Origin: JAWUXM01 sp034111325
GTDB lineage: Bacteria; Pseudomonadota; Alphaproteobacteria; Rickettsiales; JABIRX01
Direction of reading: 5' to 3'
Assembly: GCA_034111325.1 (NCBI GenBank)
Contig: JAWUXM010000004.1
Span: 1-8,827, forward strand
DNA length: 8,827 nt
The notes under the pieces were generated by a model. It was given only the letters and a program-made list of their open reading frames with translations, ran no database searches and was not told where the DNA came from. This document shows positions 5,372 through 8,827 of the stretch, piece after piece. The position numbers and the translations under genes are program-made. How positions within the stretch are numbered: the first letter of the stretch is position 1; each line of letters opens with the position of its first letter.

Positions 5372-6547
5372 TTTAGACATAATTCCGCTTTCCAACTGTG
5401 GAGCAGCTCCTATACCATATTCTAGGAGTGTGTTTTGCAATTCAGAGAGTAGATCTAGTTTTTTGTCTTTAGAATGAATATGTATTTTAGGAGTTGATAG
5501 GTAGGTCATCAATTGACAATCTATATCTTTATTGCCTTCTGTTGCGTTTACAATCCTACTAGAAAGGTCGCTTAGACATTTTTGTTGTTCATCTTTTGGA
5601 AAAAGATGAGCGAACTCTGGATTAAAGGATAATGATATGTCATTACCATATTTTTGCCAGACTATGCAATCTTCTGCCTTAATATCTCCTTTGCTAAGTT
5701 TTTGATTTGTTCTATGTGGGTGTAATTTATGTTTGAGGTTCTGCGTGCAGTCAATTAGGCATGATTTATATTCATCGCTGCCTTTTGCTAAGGAGCTAGT
5801 AGCGAGTGCAAGGACTTTAATTGTGTCAATAAAGGGAATCTTTGCAAAATCTTTTTCCATTGCTAGGCGCTCAGGGGGTAAAGCAATAGGGAGTTCTGTG
5901 CATCCTCCAATAATAATTTCTGCTCCTTGTGCCTTAACATCTTCTGCTGCATCAAGCACTAAATTTGCAGGTGATCTTCTGCCAGCTTTTTCTACTGCAC
6001 GATCGCTTTTTTCATGATCACCGATTTTTACACCATTAATTGCACCCCATACTTTTTCTTGGTTTTCTTTGCTGGGTATGATGAATTCGACATCATCACC
6101 AAAAATACTTTGATATAAACGATTTTCTATTGTGGCAGGTGTGGCAAGCAGTCCTATTTTTTTAACTTCAGGGTGATGAATTTTGACATATTGCTTAACA
6201 GCCTTAATTAAGTGTAATATGGGTATGTCTATGCTTTCTTTTATAGTATTTAAATATTCTGGAATATGTATTGTGTTGCATGGCATGACGATAAAGTCAG
6301 GGGTAAATATTTGTAACTTCTGCAATGCTGATATAATATATGGGGTAGGGTTTGGTCCTTTGCCCATAATGTAATCATTCTTCCCAGGCATAGAAGGGTC
6401 GCTGTAAAGCACGACAGGAACATGTTCTCTCTCACTTTCTACAACAATTGTGTTGTCTAATAGTGCTTTTCTAAAATATGCGTCTGTTGCTGCTCCCATT
6501 CCTCCTAGAATGCCCACAGTTTTAACTTTATTAGTTTGTTGCTTCAT
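5366..6547 (-). CDS. Aspartate/glutamate racemase family protein with extra C-terminal region
   Basis: The 393-residue cytosolic protein has a complete Asp/Glu racemase core at about 8-255. VGILGGMGAATDAYF (11-25) is the family N-terminus, and the two catalytic cysteines lie in PCNTIH (Cys90) and GGCTELP (Cys216), with FIDTIKVLA (239-247) closing the domain. The reaction is cofactor-independent interconversion of L- and D-amino acids, probably aspartate or glutamate; the exact substrate cannot be read from sequence. Usual members have about 230-250 residues, so residues 260-393 are an additional region (Cys-containing, with PEFAHLFPKDEQQKC and a hydrophobic-charged tail) that I do not recognise. 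AAGGGGG three bases before the ATG is a good Shine-Dalgarno sequence. It is divergent from the kinase-like gene and convergent with the XRE gene. D-amino acid supply for peptidoglycan is a plausible role, by inference. Confidence 0.92.
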   Translation of the reverse strand: MKQQTNKVKTVGILGGMGAATDAYFRKALLDNTIVVESEREHVPVVLYSDPSMPGKNDYIMGKGPNPTPYIISALQKLQIFTPDFIVMPCNTIHIPEYLNTIKESIDIPILHLIKAVKQYVKIHHPEVKKIGLLATPATIENRLYQSIFGDDVEFIIPSKENQEKVWGAINGVKIGDHEKSDRAVEKAGRRSPANLVLDAAEDVKAQGAEIIIGGCTELPIALPPERLAMEKDFAKIPFIDTIKVLALATSSLAKGSDEYKSCLIDCTQNLKHKLHPHRTNQKLSKGDIKAEDCIVWQKYGNDISLSFNPEFAHLFPKDEQQKCLSDLSSRIVNATEGNKDIDCQLMTYLSTPKIHIHSKDKKLDLLSELQNTLLEYGIGAAPQLESGIMSKL

Positions 6548-6634
6548 AAGCCCCCTTTTTAAATGTTATCTTTGCGTATAAACTCTCATATTCTAAATAT
6601 CTATCTGATTTTTGAGGATTCTTTAATAAAAAGC

Positions 6635-6663
6635 TTGAACTATTATTTAGCCACTCGTATAGA
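6635..6663 (+). promoter_or_regulatory. Candidate promoter of the kinase-like gene
   Basis: TTGAAC (6635-6640) and TATAGA (6658-6663) are separated by exactly 17 bases, each matching the sigma-70 consensus at 4 of 6 positions. Transcription would start near 6670, about 22 nt before the ATG at 6692. This supports 6692 over the upstream in-frame ATG at 6563, which has no Shine-Dalgarno sequence and would lie only 15 nt from the divergent racemase start. Confidence 0.45.
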
Positions 6664-6691
6664 TTGTTTTAAGAATGAAATTAAGAGAGTA

Positions 6692-8560
6692 ATGCTACTT
6701 AATCTAGAAAACTTCTCATTATCACGATTACGTAAATCACTATTCTTTAAGGTTTGCGTAGTTTTCATGCTTTGTGAAATTGCCATTCTGTTTACCACAA
6801 TTATCCAATCACAACGATACAGCACAGCGCAAAACAAGAGAATTGCAGTTACTATTAAAGAGAATAATCAGCGCCTGCGAGAGGCTCTCAAAAATGATAT
6901 AGATTATGTATCTTATCAAATGAAGTTTATTGGCAAGCAGATCCAAAAGGAGGGGATCTCAAACCAAAAATCTATCCAGAAGATTCTTAGCTATGCTGCC
7001 ACTGATTATAAGATTAATATCTCCACTAGTTGGAATATGTTTTCTTGGGTGGATAAAAAAGGTTATTTAACAGTTGATGGCGAGGCTGGCATTATCCCTG
7101 CACCGAAAGACTTATCGCAGCGTGATTATATCCCTTTAACTATTAAAGAACCATGGAAGCTTCATCTTGGTAAGCCAGTTTTTGGTGCAGTCAGTAAGCA
7201 ATGGATCATCCCTGCGGGTATGGGTATAACCGATGAAAACAATAAATATGTAGGCAGTATTGTTTTTGGTTTTGAAATCAAAAGCTTAATTGCCAAAATG
7301 AAAAAGCAATTATCAGATAATTACGTTAAGTTTATCATTTTTGATAAGGATTATAATTTTATATCTACGTCATCTGATCAATATGAAGTACAGCATAGCG
7401 TGATTTCTGATGAGTTAAAAAGTTCTAAATCAGCCTCTCTCTATCTAAATGATAAACAAATATATTCTACTGTGATGGCTGATTTGCCATATGTACTTGT
7501 GACAATTTATGATAATGAGTTTTTATTGCAGCAGATTAGGAGTGATTTTTTATTTAAATTTCTAGCATTCAGCCTGTTTAGTTTACTGCTTGCAGGACTA
7601 TTGGTTTTATTGATGGTATATGTGATTAAGCCTTTGAAGGTTTTCTCTATAGTCACTAACGATATTTTAGAGGGTAAGCAAGATAAAGAAAACAAACTTC
7701 CTTCCAAGGTTTCATCGGAGATGCTAGATGTATTAAAGGGGCTAGTGCATATTATGGCTAAAGTAGGTAAAGAATCACAACTTTATACGGAAAAAGCTCA
7801 GCAGATTATATCCTTGAAGAAAGCCAGCGAAGAAGAATCTAAATTTGCAAAAGAGCTAAAGAAGCGCCAACAACGCCAATTTGAAGTCATTATGGCGAAT
7901 CTTGATATTGTAAAAAATGCAAGATTGCAAACAACTAATATAAAGCATTATCAAGATAATCTTGATGAGATCTATCGCTATAATAGAAACTTTGCAGAAT
8001 ATAACACAGACATAGTTGATCTTCAAAATATTAACGTAAAAAACCTTGTTGAGAATTGTTTGGCGATTCGTAGGGCAGAGACGATTAACAAGTCAATTAC
8101 GCTTAACTATGACATCGCTAATAATATAGAGAACTATATGGGGGATAAGGTTTCTCTTATGCAGATTATCTTAAGTCTTTTACATTATTCAATTTCTTGT
8201 ACGCCAAAATTTGGACTAATAGAGGCTAATGTTGCAATTGAAAGCCATATTGATCAATCGGCTGGTTGTTTGCTAATTACGATTAAGGATAATGGTTTGG
8301 GTTTGAGTGAGCAGGAAAGGGAAAAGCTAAAAATCGGCAATGTAAAACTTTACAAAGTGAGTAATGATCCAACCTCTTTATCATTACCAATTATTCGTCA
8401 TTTGATTGATCTTCACAAGGGCACGTTATCGATTGATGTAAAACAAGGTCTCGGCTCAATCATTACCCTCCGCTTGCCTTACCTCTCACAAAAAGAATTG
8501 TTGGATGATGACTCAGAACGATCATCTGATAATGTCGTTTACCTTTCTGGTAAGCATTAG
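6692..8560 (+). CDS. Membrane Cache-HAMP histidine-kinase-like protein with degenerate catalytic motifs
   Basis: Started at the ATG at 6692 (Shine-Dalgarno-like AAGAGAG just upstream), the protein has 622 residues; an in-frame ATG at 6563 would add 43. TM1 is at about 19-38. An extracytoplasmic double-Cache-like sensor follows (45-280, with SWVDKKGYLTVDG, LSQRDYIPL and GKPVFGAVSKQWIIPAGMGI), then TM2 (288-312), a HAMP region starting VIKPLKVFS, and a charged coiled coil (360-400). The HATPase-like domain (450-597) keeps DNGLGL (533-538, G1 box) and a final GLGSIITLRLPY. However, the expected phospho-accepting His-Glu motif is not found in the dimerisation helices, the N-box reads QIILSLLHYS instead of NLLxNA, and the second glycine box reads DPTSLSLP. 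It is therefore probably a signal-binding pseudokinase or a highly divergent kinase. No response regulator is adjacent. Repeat copy C begins 11 nt after the stop. Confidence 0.87.
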   Translation: MLLNLENFSLSRLRKSLFFKVCVVFMLCEIAILFTTIIQSQRYSTAQNKRIAVTIKENNQRLREALKNDIDYVSYQMKFIGKQIQKEGISNQKSIQKILSYAATDYKINISTSWNMFSWVDKKGYLTVDGEAGIIPAPKDLSQRDYIPLTIKEPWKLHLGKPVFGAVSKQWIIPAGMGITDENNKYVGSIVFGFEIKSLIAKMKKQLSDNYVKFIIFDKDYNFISTSSDQYEVQHSVISDELKSSKSASLYLNDKQIYSTVMADLPYVLVTIYDNEFLLQQIRSDFLFKFLAFSLFSLLLAGLLVLLMVYVIKPLKVFSIVTNDILEGKQDKENKLPSKVSSEMLDVLKGLVHIMAKVGKESQLYTEKAQQIISLKKASEEESKFAKELKKRQQRQFEVIMANLDIVKNARLQTTNIKHYQDNLDEIYRYNRNFAEYNTDIVDLQNINVKNLVENCLAIRRAETINKSITLNYDIANNIENYMGDKVSLMQIILSLLHYSISCTPKFGLIEANVAIESHIDQSAGCLLITIKDNGLGLSEQEREKLKIGNVKLYKVSNDPTSLSLPIIRHLIDLHKGTLSIDVKQGLGSIITLRLPYLSQKELLDDDSERSSDNVVYLSGKH

Positions 8561-8571
8561 GCTAATTATTG

Positions 8572-8646
8572 AAATGAATTATACATCATCATTGTTCGGG
8601 TGATCTCTTGGCTGTGGGTTCTAAATTTATCAACAATGGGGAGCCA
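8572..8646 (+). repeat. Dispersed 75-nt repeat, copy C (full length)
   Basis: This is a gap-free counterpart of copy B (61/75 identical), and its last 27 bases are identical to those of copy A. The internal hairpin is retained with wobble pairs (ATTGT 8591-8595, loop TCGG, GTGAT 8600-8604). It ends in TGGGGAGCCA like the others. It lies between the end of the kinase-like gene and the end of the convergent zeta-toxin-like gene. Confidence 0.88.
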
Positions 8647-8676
8647 TGATTTTATAAGCGTCTGACATTGGTGATG

Positions 8677-8827
8677 TTACGAGATGAAGTCTTTTGCTTT
8701 TTTTGTCCATTCGCTATATTTGCCATATTCGTTAGCGATTTCTCCGTTTTTTGTTCTGAAGATTAATCGAGGTGATTTATCATCAATCGAATTATCATAG
8801 AAATATGCGCGATCAACTATTTTAGTA
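8677..8827 (-). CDS. C-terminal end of a zeta-toxin-like predicted ATPase (partial)
   Basis: A minus-strand frame enters at the right edge and ends at TAA 8677-8679, giving the last 49 residues of a protein. It begins TKIVDRAYFYDNSIDDKSPR and continues LIFRTKNGEIANEYGKYSEW. The pattern DRAYFYDNS followed by a short hydrophobic strand and an NG turn is typical of the C-terminus of COG4185/zeta-toxin-type P-loop proteins, which are predicted kinases often found in toxin-antitoxin or accessory loci. The P-loop and catalytic residues lie outside the window, so activity and any antitoxin partner cannot be judged. It converges with the kinase-like gene across repeat copy C. Confidence 0.62.
   Translation of the reverse strand, partial: TKIVDRAYFYDNSIDDKSPRLIFRTKNGEIANEYGKYSEWTKKAKDFIS

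Noticed and set aside
5733..6017. Plus-strand frame of 94 codons inside the racemase gene
   Set aside because: It is antisense to the catalytic Cys216 region, whose conserved residues explain the coding potential.
6563..6691. N-terminal 43-codon extension of the kinase-like protein
   Set aside because: It has no Shine-Dalgarno sequence, begins 15 nt from the divergent racemase start, and overlaps a well-spaced promoter candidate. It cannot be fully excluded.
411..8646. CRISPR array
   Set aside because: There are only three copies, kilobases apart, with whole genes between them and no cas genes.

Overview
The window looks like a low-GC (by eye about one third G+C) proteobacterial chromosome, most likely an alphaproteobacterium. 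The clearest lineage hint is the tRNA-Asn, with its short D-loop (AGTGGTA), encoded CCA and alphaproteobacterial-type acceptor and T arms. A host-associated lineage such as Rickettsiales or Holosporales would fit the AT-richness and roomy spacers, but this is inference; no ribosomal or phylogenetic marker protein is present.

Layout. A tRNA-Asn gene (53-127) with a plausible promoter is followed by about 450 bases without a convincing gene, holding a GC-rich patch and the first copy of a dispersed repeat. A two-gene minus-strand operon follows (3162 down to 582): a multi-pass DUF2157 membrane protein overlapping by 11 nt an unusual three-part envelope protein (GDYXXLXY + LprI-like + RsiV/DUF3298-like). 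Its leader holds a 14-bp-stem hairpin. After repeat copy B and a small GC-rich hairpin come a GIY-YIG/DUF4357 nuclease-like gene and a 75-residue helical protein, both on the minus strand. A divergent regulatory region (4650-4933) carries an operator-like triple half-site and a 14-codon leader ORF ahead of an XRE regulator. The regulator converges, with a 6-nt overlap, on an aspartate/glutamate racemase with an extra C-terminal region. Divergent from the racemase is a membrane Cache-HAMP histidine-kinase-like protein whose catalytic motifs are decayed. Repeat copy C follows it, then the 3' end of a zeta-toxin-like P-loop protein that runs off the right edge.

How the parts may fit. Three copies of the repeat, all in the tRNA's orientation and all ending in the same nine bases as the tRNA-Asn (GGGGAGCCA), separate the window into modules of accessory-type genes. 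This suggests a tRNA-proximal variable region built by repeat-associated insertion, although no integrase or transposase is visible. The envelope operon may protect the cell wall against lysozyme. The XRE protein probably controls its own region, and a shared CAGTAAAT half-site may link it to the envelope operon. No response regulator sits beside the kinase-like protein. No single gene cluster here can be named as a complete known defence or secretion system.
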